Assembly: GCA_934547065.1 (NCBI GenBank)
Contig: CAKTEF010000009.1
Span: 1-64,000 of the forward strand
Reading direction: 5' to 3'
DNA: 64,000 bases
Origin: an uncultured Faecalibacterium sp.
GTDB lineage: Bacteria; Bacillota; Clostridia; Oscillospirales; Ruminococcaceae
The notes beneath the pieces are model-generated. The model had not been told where the DNA came from. It worked only from the letters and a program-made list of their open reading frames with translations, and searched no databases. The position numbers were made by a program, and so were the translations under genes. This document shows positions 7,078-14,524 of the stretch, one piece after another. The stretch's first letter is position 1. Every line of letters starts with the position of its first letter.

Positions 7078-9507
7078 TCACACGCCAAAGAATTCCTTTG
7101 CGATATCGGCGCTGCGCTTGGCATCCTTGGCGTACCAGTCGGCCCCGATCTTTTTGGCATATTCGGGGGTAAGCACGGCACCGCCCACCATGATCTTGCA
7201 GTCCAGCTTGGCTGCGTGCAGGGCGGCAATGGTCTCCTCCATGCTCTTGAGGGTGGTGGTCATCAGGGCCGAAAGGCCCACCAGATGCACATTCTTCTCC
7301 CGCACGGTATTGACCACCGTTTCCACCGGCACATCGCGGCCCAGGTCAATGACCTCAAAGCCGTAGTTTTCCAGGATGACCCGGACGATGTTCTTGCCGA
7401 TGTCGTGTACGTCGCCCTTGACCGTAGCGATCACGATCCGTCCCTTGCTGGCCCCGGCCTCGCCCTTTTTGGCAATGGCCGTCTTGATCTCGTCAAAGGC
7501 TCCCTGGGCAGCCGTGGCGGCCTGCAGCAGCTGGGGCAGGAACAGGGTGCCTTTTTCGTATTTTGCACCCACGATGTCCAGCGCCGGGATCAGCGCTTCA
7601 TCCACCAGTTCCAGCGGCTCCTTTTCTTCCAGCAAAGCCCTGGTGCGGGCTGCGGCCTCACCTTTCAGGCCCTTTTCCACGGCTTTCATCAGCGCCGCGT
7701 AGGGGCCGGCGGCTTCCGGGGTGTCCCCCGCCGCCGGGGCGGTCTGGGCCGACTGCACCGCCTTGGCCAGCGCGGCCGAGGCGGGCACCCGGTTGGCATA
7801 GCGCTCAATGTATTTCGTGCTCTGCTTGTCCCGGTTGGTCAGGACATTATAAGCATAGACCGCCGCCATCATCTCCTCGCTGGAGGGATTCATGATGGCA
7901 AGATCCAGCCCGGCGTACATGGCCATGGTCAGGAACGTGGTGTTCAGGTAGGAGCGGCAGGGCAGGCCGAAACTGATGTTGGACACGCCCAGGATGGTGC
8001 GCACCCCCAGCTCCTGCTTGCAGGTGTGGAGCGCCTGCACCGTGGCCAGCACATCCTCCTGCTGGGCGCTGGCCGTCAGGGTCAGGCAGTCGATATAAAT
8101 ATCCTCGCGCGGGATACCGGCTTCCAGCGCGGCTTCCACGATCCGCCGGGCCACCGCCACGCGGTCCTCGGCCTTGGGCAGGATGCCGCGCTCGTCAATG
8201 GCAAGGCCCACGATGGCCGCGCCATACTTTTTGCACAGCGGCAGGATGGTTTTCAGCTTTTCGGGCTCGCCGTTGGTCGAGTTGACGATGGGCTTGCCGT
8301 TGTAAACGCGCAGGCCGCGTTCCAGCGCCTCCGGGTGGGAGGAGTCCAGCTGCAGCGGCAGGCTGACCACGCTTTGCAGCGCCTTGACCACCTGCACCAT
8401 CAGGGTGGGTTCGTCCACGCCGGGGGCACCAACGTTCACGTCCAGGATCTGTGCCCCGGCCTCCGCCTGACTGACGGCCTGTTCCAGCACATAGTTCATG
8501 TCATTTTCCCGCAGCGCCTGCTGGAACCGCTTTTTGCCGGTGGGATTGATCCGCTCCCCCACCACGGTGATCCCGTCCACAACCACATAGTCCATCGGGG
8601 TACACACCACCGAGGGAAGCGGATGCTCCGGGCGGCCGGGCACGCAGCCCTCAAATACGCCGTTCAGCAGCCGGATGAACTCCGGCGTAGTGCCGCAGCA
8701 GCCGCCCGCCGCAAACAGGCCCAGCTCCCGGTACGGTTTCATCTGCATGGCATACAGCTGCGGGGTGATGTCGTAGCCGGAGCCGTCCGCACGGGGCAGG
8801 CCCGCATTGGGCTTGACGAACACCGGGAAGCTGCCGGGCAGCGCCTCGGCCAGCCGCCTGGCCATGGGGAAGATCTCCTTGGGGCCCAGCGAGCAGTTGA
8901 TGCCCACGGCATCGGCCCCCAGGCCCCGCGCGGTAACGGCAAAGCTTTCCACCGTGCAGCCGGTAAAGGTGCGGCCGCCCGCTTCAAAGCTCATGCTGGC
9001 CAGCACGGGCAGGGTGCAGTTTTCCTTGACCGCCAGCAGCGCGGCTTTCAGTTCGTACAGGTCGGTGAACGTTTCCAGGAACACCAGGTCGGCCCCGGCA
9101 GCGGCACCGGCCCGCACGATGCGGCCATACTCGGCCACAGCATCTTCAAAGGCCAGGGTGCCGTTTGGCTCCAGCAGCTCGCCCAGCGGGCCCACATCCA
9201 GGGCCGTCAGAGCACCATACGGGGCGCAGGCCCGCTTACAGCAGCCGATGCCTGCCTCAATGACCTGTTCCAGCGTGTACTCGCTCCCGGCCAGCTTGTG
9301 GGCCGAAGCGCCAAAGGTGTTGGCGTTGACGATGCGGCTGCCCGCAGCGGCATACTGTCCGTGGATGCTCTCGATCAGCTGCGGATCGGTCAGGTTCAGC
9401 TCCTCCGGGCGGGCTCCCAGTTTGAGCCCGGCGGCCTGAAGCATGGTGCCCATGCCGCCATCCAGTAAGATGGTATGGGAGCGGGTAAACAGTTCATTCG
9501 CTTGCAC
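7078..9507 (-). CDS. metH: cobalamin-dependent methionine synthase, core enzyme
   Basis: 809 aa. Order: homocysteine-binding barrel with zinc cysteines (GINCS and GGCCGTTP), pterin/methyl-tetrahydrofolate-binding barrel (VVGERINPTG onward), helical cap, and a B12-binding Rossmann domain with the His-on motif GDVHDIGK. It transfers methyl from 5-methyl-THF to homocysteine via cob(I)alamin. It lacks the C-terminal SAM-binding reactivation domain of the ~1200-aa enzymes, which is encoded by the upstream gene. GTG at 9507 is preferred (AGAGGGG eight bases upstream) over an in-frame GTG at 9534; the genes overlap by 14 bases. Confidence 0.95.
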   Translation of the reverse strand: MQANELFTRSHTILLDGGMGTMLQAAGLKLGARPEELNLTDPQLIESIHGQYAAAGSRIVNANTFGASAHKLAGSEYTLEQVIEAGIGCCKRACAPYGALTALDVGPLGELLEPNGTLAFEDAVAEYGRIVRAGAAAGADLVFLETFTDLYELKAALLAVKENCTLPVLASMSFEAGGRTFTGCTVESFAVTARGLGADAVGINCSLGPKEIFPMARRLAEALPGSFPVFVKPNAGLPRADGSGYDITPQLYAMQMKPYRELGLFAAGGCCGTTPEFIRLLNGVFEGCVPGRPEHPLPSVVCTPMDYVVVDGITVVGERINPTGKKRFQQALRENDMNYVLEQAVSQAEAGAQILDVNVGAPGVDEPTLMVQVVKALQSVVSLPLQLDSSHPEALERGLRVYNGKPIVNSTNGEPEKLKTILPLCKKYGAAIVGLAIDERGILPKAEDRVAVARRIVEAALEAGIPREDIYIDCLTLTASAQQEDVLATVQALHTCKQELGVRTILGVSNISFGLPCRSYLNTTFLTMAMYAGLDLAIMNPSSEEMMAAVYAYNVLTNRDKQSTKYIERYANRVPASAALAKAVQSAQTAPAAGDTPEAAGPYAALMKAVEKGLKGEAAARTRALLEEKEPLELVDEALIPALDIVGAKYEKGTLFLPQLLQAATAAQGAFDEIKTAIAKKGEAGASKGRIVIATVKGDVHDIGKNIVRVILENYGFEVIDLGRDVPVETVVNTVREKNVHLVGLSALMTTTLKSMEETIAALHAAKLDCKIMVGGAVLTPEYAKKIGADWYAKDAKRSADIAKEFFGV

Positions 9508-10183
9508 AGGTAATTCCCCTCTTTCGATATTCACACCGGGTGCGCAGCACGCAGTGCCCGCAGCCCGCCAGATGTCCTTTGACCGGGTGATCGCTGACCC
9601 CCAGCACCGCCGTGATGCTCTTGCGCGGGGTCATCAGGTCACTGTCCGTCACGCACAGCCCGGCGCGGCGGGCCGTATCCAGCGCTGCCGCCAGCAGCGG
9701 CTGCACCGCAATGGGCCAGTCGCCGTAGCCCGGCGAGTAGCGGCTGGTCAGGTATTTTCCCTGCCCGGCGGCCCACTGCCGCAGCTCGGCTTCCGCCGCA
9801 TCCGCCGCCTGCTCTGCCAGCGCAGAGCCCAGCGCATCCGAGGCCACCTCCGCCGCCAGGTCTCCCACCCCGGCGCGGCGGATCTGCGCATCCGCACCGG
9901 GGCCCAGGGTCACGGCCAGCAGCACAGCCGAGGTGCAGCCCTGCAGGTGGCGCATCACGTCAGACCCCTGCAAAATGCCCGCCTCGGTCAGGCTTTCCAC
10001 GCTGCCCTCCCGCCAGACGGCGCGGGGGGTGGCCGCCGCCAGCAGCGGCGCTGCACAGCGTTCCAGCAGCGCCTGCGTGGCTTCATCCGCCCCGCCCCGC
10101 GCGCCAAAGTAGCGCGCCGCCTGCGCAAGATCAATGGCCTGCGGTTTTTCCACCGCCAATGGCCGCACCGGCCCAATGCCCAT
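9494..10183 (-). CDS. MetH activation-domain protein (reactivation factor of split methionine synthase)
   Basis: 229 aa matching the SAM-binding activation domain of MetH as a separate protein. The signature RYSPGYGDWPIAVQP lies at about residues 150-165, and there is a cysteine-rich tail (CGHCVLRTRCEYRKRGITC). It would methylate cob(II)alamin with SAM and an electron donor to rescue oxidised enzyme. The ATG at 10183 follows AAGGGGG; an upstream ATG at 10252 lies beyond the predicted transcription start and is rejected. It overlaps metH by 14 bases, so the two are translationally coupled. The C-terminal Cys cluster is additional to the basic fold and might hold a metal. Confidence 0.88.
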   Translation of the reverse strand: MGIGPVRPLAVEKPQAIDLAQAARYFGARGGADEATQALLERCAAPLLAAATPRAVWREGSVESLTEAGILQGSDVMRHLQGCTSAVLLAVTLGPGADAQIRRAGVGDLAAEVASDALGSALAEQAADAAEAELRQWAAGQGKYLTSRYSPGYGDWPIAVQPLLAAALDTARRAGLCVTDSDLMTPRKSITAVLGVSDHPVKGHLAGCGHCVLRTRCEYRKRGITCASE

Positions 10184-10213
10184 CGCCGGATCCCCCTTTA
10201 CAAGAATAAATTC

Positions 10214-10242
10214 AGTATACAACAGCATTCGTCCAGCGTCAA
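10214..10242 (-). promoter_or_regulatory. promoter of the split metH operon
   Basis: On the minus strand: TTGACG, 17-bp spacer, TATACT. Transcription would begin near 10207, 24 bases before the ATG at 10183. No room for an SAM or B12 riboswitch. Confidence 0.85.
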
Positions 10243-10287
10243 CGGAAATCATCGCCGGTTTGGCTCTTGCAATGGTGTCGGATTTTC

Positions 10288-10316
10288 TTGTGTTCTGTCG
10301 GAAAGTATGTTATTCT
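10288..10316 (+). promoter_or_regulatory. promoter of the type I toxin mRNA
   Basis: TTGTGT, 17-bp spacer, TATTCT. It would give a ~170-base leader that includes a TGCCGC/GCGGCA hairpin (10322-10339). Long structured leaders are usual for this toxin class. Confidence 0.55.
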
Positions 10317-10493
10317 GTAATTGCCGCTTTCAGGCGGCAGTTAAGGTGTTGTCCGCAAGATTGGTGGTCATGCTTCCATCTCCCGCTCACAGTTCTCGTT
10401 TCCGACCCGGAACGACGCAGGTGATACCGGGAAAGGAACTTTTTTGAAAAGTAAATCTTCCCGGAGCCTGTACGGCAAAGGGGGGGATGCCTT

Positions 10494-10613
10494 ATGACAC
10501 TGTTGGAAACTCTGGCGCTGTTGACGCTGATCGTCACCGTGGTCCACGGGACGATTGATGTTTCGCTGAGGATTTTACAGTATCTTGAGAGCAGGCAAAA
10601 CAAAAAAGATTGA
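10494..10613 (+). CDS. TxpA/holin-like type I toxin
   Basis: 39 aa, too short for most gene finders. It has one hydrophobic helix (residues about 3-20, LLETLALLTLIVTVV), an amphipathic segment (IDVSLRILQYL) and a charged QNKKD tail. This is the architecture of the putative holin-like toxin/TxpA family that inserts in the membrane and is silenced by antisense RNA. AGGGGGG stands seven bases before the ATG. The stop codon lies inside the terminator stem (10608-10645). A strong convergent promoter at 10706-10734 would make an RNA overlapping this 3' end, as in txpA/RatA. Confidence 0.8.
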   Translation: MTLLETLALLTLIVTVVHGTIDVSLRILQYLESRQNKKD

Positions 10614-10699
10614 CTGCCCAGCCTACCAAACTCGTGCAGTCAATCTCTTTTTGATTCGCAGGATATGGGAGCTGACCATTGCCGGACAGCACCTTTTCT
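10602..10699 (-). ncRNA. antisense RNA antitoxin (RatA-like)
   Basis: Predicted ~100-nt minus-strand RNA from the promoter at 10706-10734 to the hairpin 10608-10645, which is followed by a T-run on both strands and so ends both transcripts. It would overlap the toxin mRNA 3' end and terminator in full. The loop of the hairpin holds CCCAGCCTACCAA (plus strand, 10617-10629), repeated exactly in the second locus at 14493-14505. Existence is inferred from promoter, terminator and geometry. Confidence 0.7.
10608..10650. terminator. shared bidirectional terminator of toxin and antisense RNA
   Basis: Stem GATTGACTGC (10608-10617) pairs with GCAGTCAATC (10636-10645). T-runs follow on both strands. 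The toxin stop codon is in the left arm. Confidence 0.85.
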
Positions 10700-10705
10700 G
10701 TTTAT

Positions 10706-10734
10706 AGTATAGGGCGCTTTCCCCGGATTGTCAA
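10706..10734 (-). promoter_or_regulatory. antisense-RNA promoter
   Basis: On the minus strand: TTGACA, 17-bp spacer, TATACT, near consensus and stronger than the toxin promoter, as expected for an antitoxin RNA in excess. Confidence 0.85.
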
Positions 10735-10792
10735 GCCGCAGGGGCAAAAAGGAGGGGCGCAAAAAATTTTTACAGATTTTGCAATAAACCTA

Positions 10793-10821
10793 TTGACAAT
10801 CTGGGTAAATGGGGATATAAT
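10793..10821 (+). promoter_or_regulatory. promoter of the leader peptide/metY transcript
   Basis: Perfect TTGACA, 17-bp spacer, perfect TATAAT. Transcription starts near 10828, leaving a ~340-base leader before metY. Confidence 0.92.
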
Positions 10822-10919
10822 CCAGACAACAAATCCACACGCCTTGTGGGGAATTGAAATTGAGATTCCCCCAGCGTTGTAGATGAGTGGGAAAGACTGT
10901 TGGAAAGGAGGGCACTGCA

Positions 10920-11048
10920 ATGTCGCTGATCTGGAAAAATCTGCTCCACGCGAATTTCCGTTGTGGGCGAATGTACACCTGCCGGGCAGAATGTTTGACC
11001 GGGCGCTGTACTTTGCCCTCCGCAGACCGAATGTCTGTGCGGGTGTAA
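10920..11048 (+). CDS. cysteine-rich leader peptide of an attenuator
   Basis: 42-aa frame with a very strong ribosome site (AAAGGAGGG, seven bases from ATG). Cys codons stand at positions 15, 21, 25 and 30 (FRCGRMYTC, then RAECLTGRC), 4 of 42 and all in the middle. The stop codon (11046-11048) lies four bases before a segment able to act as antiterminator, and a terminator follows at 11082-11120. The gene behind makes homocysteine/cysteine-pathway thiols. This matches a ribosome-stalling attenuation leader sensing charged tRNA-Cys. I know of no named family for this peptide. Confidence 0.72.
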   Translation: MSLIWKNLLHANFRCGRMYTCRAECLTGRCTLPSADRMSVRV

Positions 11049-11051
11049 CGG

Positions 11052-11120
11052 CAGTTCAAAACCGGTCGTCTCGCATTTTTGCCCGGTTCACTGGAATGTT
11101 TGCAGTGACCGGGATTTTTT
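11052..11120 (+). promoter_or_regulatory. antiterminator/terminator switch upstream of metY
   Basis: Terminator: CCCGGTTCACTG (11082-11093) pairs with CAGTGACCGGG (11103-11113), one bulged T, then T6. Alternative: the same left arm can pair with CAGT...AACCGG at 11052-11065, which mimics the terminator's right arm in the same order. A ribosome finishing at the leader stop would cover 11052-11060 and favour termination. A ribosome stalled at the Cys codons (last at 11007-11009) would leave the antiterminator free. Confidence 0.72.
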
Positions 11121-11166
11121 ATCCGTCAGAATTATACTAAAAGTACAATAAGAGAGGTTATATACT

Positions 11167-12456
11167 ATGTCTAACTATAAATTTGAGACCCTGCAGCTTC
11201 ACGTTGGCCAGGAGCAGGCCGATCCCGCAACCGATTCCCGCGCAGTGCCCATTTACCAGACCACTTCCTATGTGTTCCGCAACAGCCAGCACGCCGCTGA
11301 CCGTTTTGGCCTGGCCGATGCCGGCAACATCTACGGCCGCCTGACCAACTCCACCCAGGACGTGTTTGAAAAGCGCATCGCTGCCCTGGAAGGCGGCGTG
11401 GCCGCCCTGGCGACTGCTTCCGGCGCTGCTGCCATCACTTACACCATCGAGGCCCTGGCGCAGGCCGGCGACCACATCGTGGCCCAGAAGACCATCTACG
11501 GCGGCAGCTACAACCTGCTGGAGCACACCCTGACCCAGTTTGGTGTTTCCACCACCTTTGTGAACGCCCACGACCTGGCTGAGGTGGAAAACGCCATCCA
11601 GCCCAACACCAAGGCCGTTTACCTGGAGACCCTGGGCAACCCCAACAGTGATATCCCCGATATCGACGCAATTGCTGCCATCGCCCACAAGCACGGCCTG
11701 CCGCTGGTCATCGACAACACCTTTGGCACCCCGTACCTGATCCGTCCCATCGAGCACGGCGCGGATATCGTGGTCCATTCCGCCACCAAGTTCATCGGCG
11801 GCCACGGCACCACGCTGGGCGGCATCATCGTGGACAGCGGCAAGTTCGATTGGAAAGCCAGCGGCAAGTTCGGCAACATCGCCGAACCCAACCCCAGCTA
11901 CCACGGCGTTTCCTTTGCCGAGGCCGCCGGCCCCGCAGCCTTTGTCACCTACATCCGCGCCATCCTGCTGCGTGATACCGGCGCTACCATTTCCCCGTTC
12001 AATGCGTTCCTGCTGCTGCAGGGCACCGAGACTCTGAGCCTGCGCATCGAGCGCCATGTGGAGAACACCAAAAAGGTCGTGGCGTTCCTGGCCAGCCATC
12101 CGCAGGTGGAAAAGGTCAACCACCCCTCCCTGCCCGATCACCCGGATCACGCCCTGTACGAGAAATATTTCCCCAACGGCGGCGCTTCCATCTTTACCTT
12201 TAATATCAAAGGCGGCCGTGAGGAAGCCTTCAAGTTCATCGACAACCTGAACGTGTTCTCCCTGCTGGCCAATGTCGCCGATGTCAAGAGCCTGGTCATC
12301 CACCCGGCTTCCACCACGCACAGCCAGCTGAACGACGAGGAGCTGGCCGAGCAGCAGATCTACCAGAACACCATCCGTTTGTCCATCGGCACCGAGCACA
12401 TCGACGACATCCTTGCTGATCTGGAAGCCGGTTTTGCAGCCGTCCGCGGCGAATAA
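11167..12456 (+). CDS. metY: O-acetylhomocysteine aminocarboxypropyltransferase (sulfhydrylase)
   Basis: 429 aa, full-length Cys/Met-metabolism PLP enzyme. It makes homocysteine from O-acetyl-L-homocysteine and sulfide (or methionine from methanethiol). N-terminal FETLQLHVGQ and TTSYVFRNSQHAADRF are typical of the MetY branch. The PLP lysine is in HSATKFIGGHGT, and the phosphate-binding SGAAAI segment is near residue 80. Start at 11167 behind AGAGAGG. Monocistronic with the cysteine attenuator, followed by a strong terminator. It would feed homocysteine to the split MetH transcribed nearby. Confidence 0.93.
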   Translation: MSNYKFETLQLHVGQEQADPATDSRAVPIYQTTSYVFRNSQHAADRFGLADAGNIYGRLTNSTQDVFEKRIAALEGGVAALATASGAAAITYTIEALAQAGDHIVAQKTIYGGSYNLLEHTLTQFGVSTTFVNAHDLAEVENAIQPNTKAVYLETLGNPNSDIPDIDAIAAIAHKHGLPLVIDNTFGTPYLIRPIEHGADIVVHSATKFIGGHGTTLGGIIVDSGKFDWKASGKFGNIAEPNPSYHGVSFAEAAGPAAFVTYIRAILLRDTGATISPFNAFLLLQGTETLSLRIERHVENTKKVVAFLASHPQVEKVNHPSLPDHPDHALYEKYFPNGGASIFTFNIKGGREEAFKFIDNLNVFSLLANVADVKSLVIHPASTTHSQLNDEELAEQQIYQNTIRLSIGTEHIDDILADLEAGFAAVRGE

Positions 12457-12518
12457 GCTTCCGCCCCAGGCACCTTTTGCTCTGATAAAATCCTCCATTT
12501 TCCTTATCATTGTGTGTG

Positions 12519-12565
12519 AAAACAGGGAACGCCCTTCCGGATTCCGGAGGGGCGTTCCCTGTTTT
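12519..12565. terminator. strong bidirectional terminator after metY
   Basis: Long stem AAAACAGGGAACGCCC...GGGCGTTCCCTGTTTT with a TTCCGG/CCGGA apex, between convergent genes. Confidence 0.9.
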
Positions 12566-12594
12566 ATGAAAAAAGAAAGAGGGATTTTTCAGCT

Positions 12595-13239
12595 TTAACG
12601 GCCCACCAGCAGGTCGCGGCGGCAGCGCAGGCCGACACGCAGGAATGCGCTCTCACCCAGGTGGCGCAGCACCACGTTGGTGTCAGCGCTCTGGTCCTCG
12701 CACAGCAGCGTCAGGTTCAGGGTGGTGCTGGTCTTGTTGGTCTGGAGCACCAAGGTGCTCACGCCCTGGTTCTGCAGGGTCTGCAGATCCTGGATGGTGG
12801 CACGGAACGTTGCCACATCCTCCGGCACGTCCAGCGTCAGCACGCGGTCTTTCTGCCGGGCGGTGTAGAGCACGCCTTTCCCCAAAAAGCCCTTGACCGT
12901 ATAACGGGCTTCCGCCTGTTCCGCCTGCGGTTCCGTGGGCAGCATCCCCTCGTCGGAGATCAGCATGATATTGCCCTGGATCGGGTTGCCCTCCGGCGCA
13001 CCGTAGCCGCCGTAGTTGGGGTCCACCTCGCCCACAGCCACGTCGCCGCTGTGCAGTGCAATGTCGCCCTGGACCGTCTCCTCCTGCGGGGGCAGATATC
13101 CGGCGACCACGGTATCGTCAGCCGAAGTTTCTGCGGCAGGCTCCTCGGCAAAGGCTCCGATGCTCATGGGGATGGCAAGCGAAAGAACCAGGGCTGCTGC
13201 AATGGCCTGGCGGCCCAGCTTTGTATTGAGAATCTTCAT
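12595..13239 (-). CDS. secreted protein of unknown function
   Basis: 214 aa. The N-terminal signal peptide (MKILNTKLGRQ then a hydrophobic stretch to SIGAFAEEP) has a likely signal peptidase I site after AFA. Next come an acidic low-complexity linker and a Gly/Tyr/Asn stretch (residues about 65-95), then a C-terminal half (about 105-214) predicted alpha/beta with no cell-wall anchor seen. AGGAGG precedes the ATG. I do not recognise a family. Downstream of the lipoprotein gene on the same strand but separated by a terminator. Confidence 0.75.
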   Translation of the reverse strand: MKILNTKLGRQAIAAALVLSLAIPMSIGAFAEEPAAETSADDTVVAGYLPPQEETVQGDIALHSGDVAVGEVDPNYGGYGAPEGNPIQGNIMLISDEGMLPTEPQAEQAEARYTVKGFLGKGVLYTARQKDRVLTLDVPEDVATFRATIQDLQTLQNQGVSTLVLQTNKTSTTLNLTLLCEDQSADTNVVLRHLGESAFLRVGLRCRRDLLVGR

Positions 13240-13267
13240 AAGAAATACCTCCTGTATTGGGGGCGGA

Positions 13268-13305
13268 AAACCGCCCGTTCTATCATGAATACGGAACGGG
13301 CGGTT
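13268..13305. terminator. hairpin between the two secreted-protein genes
   Basis: Stem AACCGCCCGTTC/GAACGGGCGGTT, followed on the minus strand by TTTTCC. It probably ends or attenuates transcription from the lipoprotein gene. Confidence 0.65.
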
Positions 13306-13331
13306 CGTTTATTGCAGCAGTGATAAAATTT

Positions 13332-14129
13332 TTAGCGTCTCAGGTCCGGGACATCATCGAACACATCCTTGGGCTCTCTGTTAGCTGTGGATTTCAGGCT
13401 CGTGGCAGCGGCAATATATTTTATGTTGTCCACCGTTGTAGCCACGCCAACATTGACTTTGCCATTTTCCTTGATGGCTGTATAGGTCGCATTGCCAAGC
13501 GTGGCCACTTCGCTCATGGAATCGTAGAAGTTTGATTCAGTCCGAACAACTTTTTCCGGGTACGTCCCTGCCGTATCGCCCGGAATCGGGAAGATTTTTT
13601 TGATAAAGTCAAGCTCCGTCTTGGCTGTGCCATCTTCCCGCCAACCACTCCATTTGGCAGCTGTATTATCAAAGTCATTCCGATAATAATTGGTGCCATC
13701 CGTGTAAACTCTATAAATTTCAAACCCGGTTTCCGTGTTCTCATACACCTGTGCAAATGCCCGGTTCCCCTGTACAATATAGCTCGGATACAGTTTATAG
13801 GTGGAATAGGACGTTTCTTTAAGTGCTACTGACAGCTCAGCTTCCACATTGGTGGGACCTACTTCTTTGAAATACTGGTACAGCTCCGAGTCTTTCCAGT
13901 CGATGGTGCTTTGCTTGACCGACGGGTCGGTGATTCCACCAGAACCACTGCCACCAGAACCACTGCCGCCAGAACCGGAACCGCTGTCATCGCCCGGCCC
14001 CTGTGTGCTGCCGTTCGGCTTGTTCCCGCTGGACGAACCGCCACCGGACGAGGGCGCACAGGCCGTCATCATCGACACTGCCATAGCCGCTGCAAGCAGA
14101 CCCACTGCGGCACGTTTGATCAATTTCAT
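13332..14129 (-). CDS. lipoprotein of unknown function
   Basis: 265 aa. Lipoprotein signal ending in lipobox M-T-A-C, then a flexible Ser/Gly linker (about residues 24-65, with SGSGGSGSGG repeats) that spaces the globular part from the membrane. The remaining ~200 residues look like a soluble surface domain with many Tyr, Thr and Asn; no family recognised. The ATG at 14129 follows GGGAGG. Base composition is lower in G+C than the flanking biosynthetic genes. Confidence 0.75.
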   Translation of the reverse strand: MKLIKRAAVGLLAAAMAVSMMTACAPSSGGGSSSGNKPNGSTQGPGDDSGSGSGGSGSGGSGSGGITDPSVKQSTIDWKDSELYQYFKEVGPTNVEAELSVALKETSYSTYKLYPSYIVQGNRAFAQVYENTETGFEIYRVYTDGTNYYRNDFDNTAAKWSGWREDGTAKTELDFIKKIFPIPGDTAGTYPEKVVRTESNFYDSMSEVATLGNATYTAIKENGKVNVGVATTVDNIKYIAAATSLKSTANREPKDVFDDVPDLRR

Positions 14130-14153
14130 GTTTTTTCCTCCCACAAAATAAAA

Positions 14154-14186
14154 AAACTCAGAAGCCCCCAAACAGCTTCTGAGTTT
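14154..14186 (-). terminator. hairpin with T-run upstream of the lipoprotein gene
   Basis: 12-bp stem (AAACTCAGAAGC/GCTTCTGAGTTT), then on the minus strand TTTTTTATTTT. It probably ends leftward readthrough from the old ftsH side. Confidence 0.7.
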
Positions 14187-14216
14187 ATGATATCCCTTTT
14201 TTCGCGGTGTTGTCAA
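14187..14216 (-). promoter_or_regulatory. promoter of the lipoprotein gene
   Basis: On the minus strand TTGACA, 18-bp spacer, TATCAT. The start would fall in the edge of the adjacent hairpin. Confidence 0.55.
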
Positions 14217-14270
14217 TCCCATCCGGCTTTTTTCATCCAGATTCCGGTAAGATTGACCCATAATACCGCC

Positions 14271-14393
14271 TTATTCTTTTTCCAGGATCTCCATAAATTC
14301 TTCGCCGGTGATGGTCTCTTTCTGGTACAGATACTGTGCCAGCTCGTCCAGCTTTGCGCGGTTCTCGGTCAGGATGGAGGCCGTCCGCTTGAC
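14271..14393 (-). pseudogene. ftsH 3' fragment
   Basis: The last 40 codons before the stop at 14271 read ...ENRAKLDELAQYLYQKETIT then GEEFMEIL, the standard C-terminal tail of the membrane AAA+ zinc protease FtsH. In the same frame a stop lies just 5' of the fragment, and no ATPase or HEXXH region is present. The break at about 14391 coincides with the -35 of the antisense promoter of the second toxin locus. A remnant, not a gene. Confidence 0.8.
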
Positions 14394-14417
14394 AAATCAA
14401 ATCACTTTGACGATACT
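14389..14417 (+). promoter_or_regulatory. promoter of the second antisense RNA
   Basis: TTGACA, 17-bp spacer, GATACT. It sits 46-55 bases before the hairpin at 14470-14524, the same geometry as the intact locus at 10706-10734. Confidence 0.65.
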
Positions 14418-14423
14418 GAACAT

Positions 14424-14524
14424 ACAAGAAGGCGCTGTCCGCAATGGTCAGCTTCCCTCGGCTAAGTCAAACAATAAGAATGACCGCTTTGCTTGGTAGG
14501 CTGGGGCGGTCATTTCTTATTGTT
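14424..14524 (+). ncRNA. antisense RNA of the decayed toxin locus
   Basis: Predicted ~100-nt RNA from the promoter at 14389-14417 to the long hairpin 14470-14487/14506-14524. The loop contains the complement of CCCAGCCTACCAA, identical over 13 bases to the loop of the first locus. With the toxin frame broken it may now be free to act on the first toxin mRNA or be inert. Inference. Confidence 0.5.

Noticed and set aside
7042..9468. Plus-strand frame opposite metH
   Set aside because: Shadow frame; the minus-strand MetH domains are unambiguous.
10183..10493. Possible SAM or cobalamin riboswitch before the split metH operon
   Set aside because: The promoter lies 24 bases before the start codon, leaving no leader; no B12-box or SAM-box sequence seen.
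10845..10875. GTGGGGAATTGAAAT resembles the end of some CRISPR repeats
   Set aside because: Single occurrence, no spacer-repeat array and no cas genes; it forms part of the metY leader hairpins.
10883..11140. 85-aa frame overlapping the metY leader
   Set aside because: A different frame without a ribosome site, and it runs through the terminator; the Cys-rich 42-aa frame is better supported.
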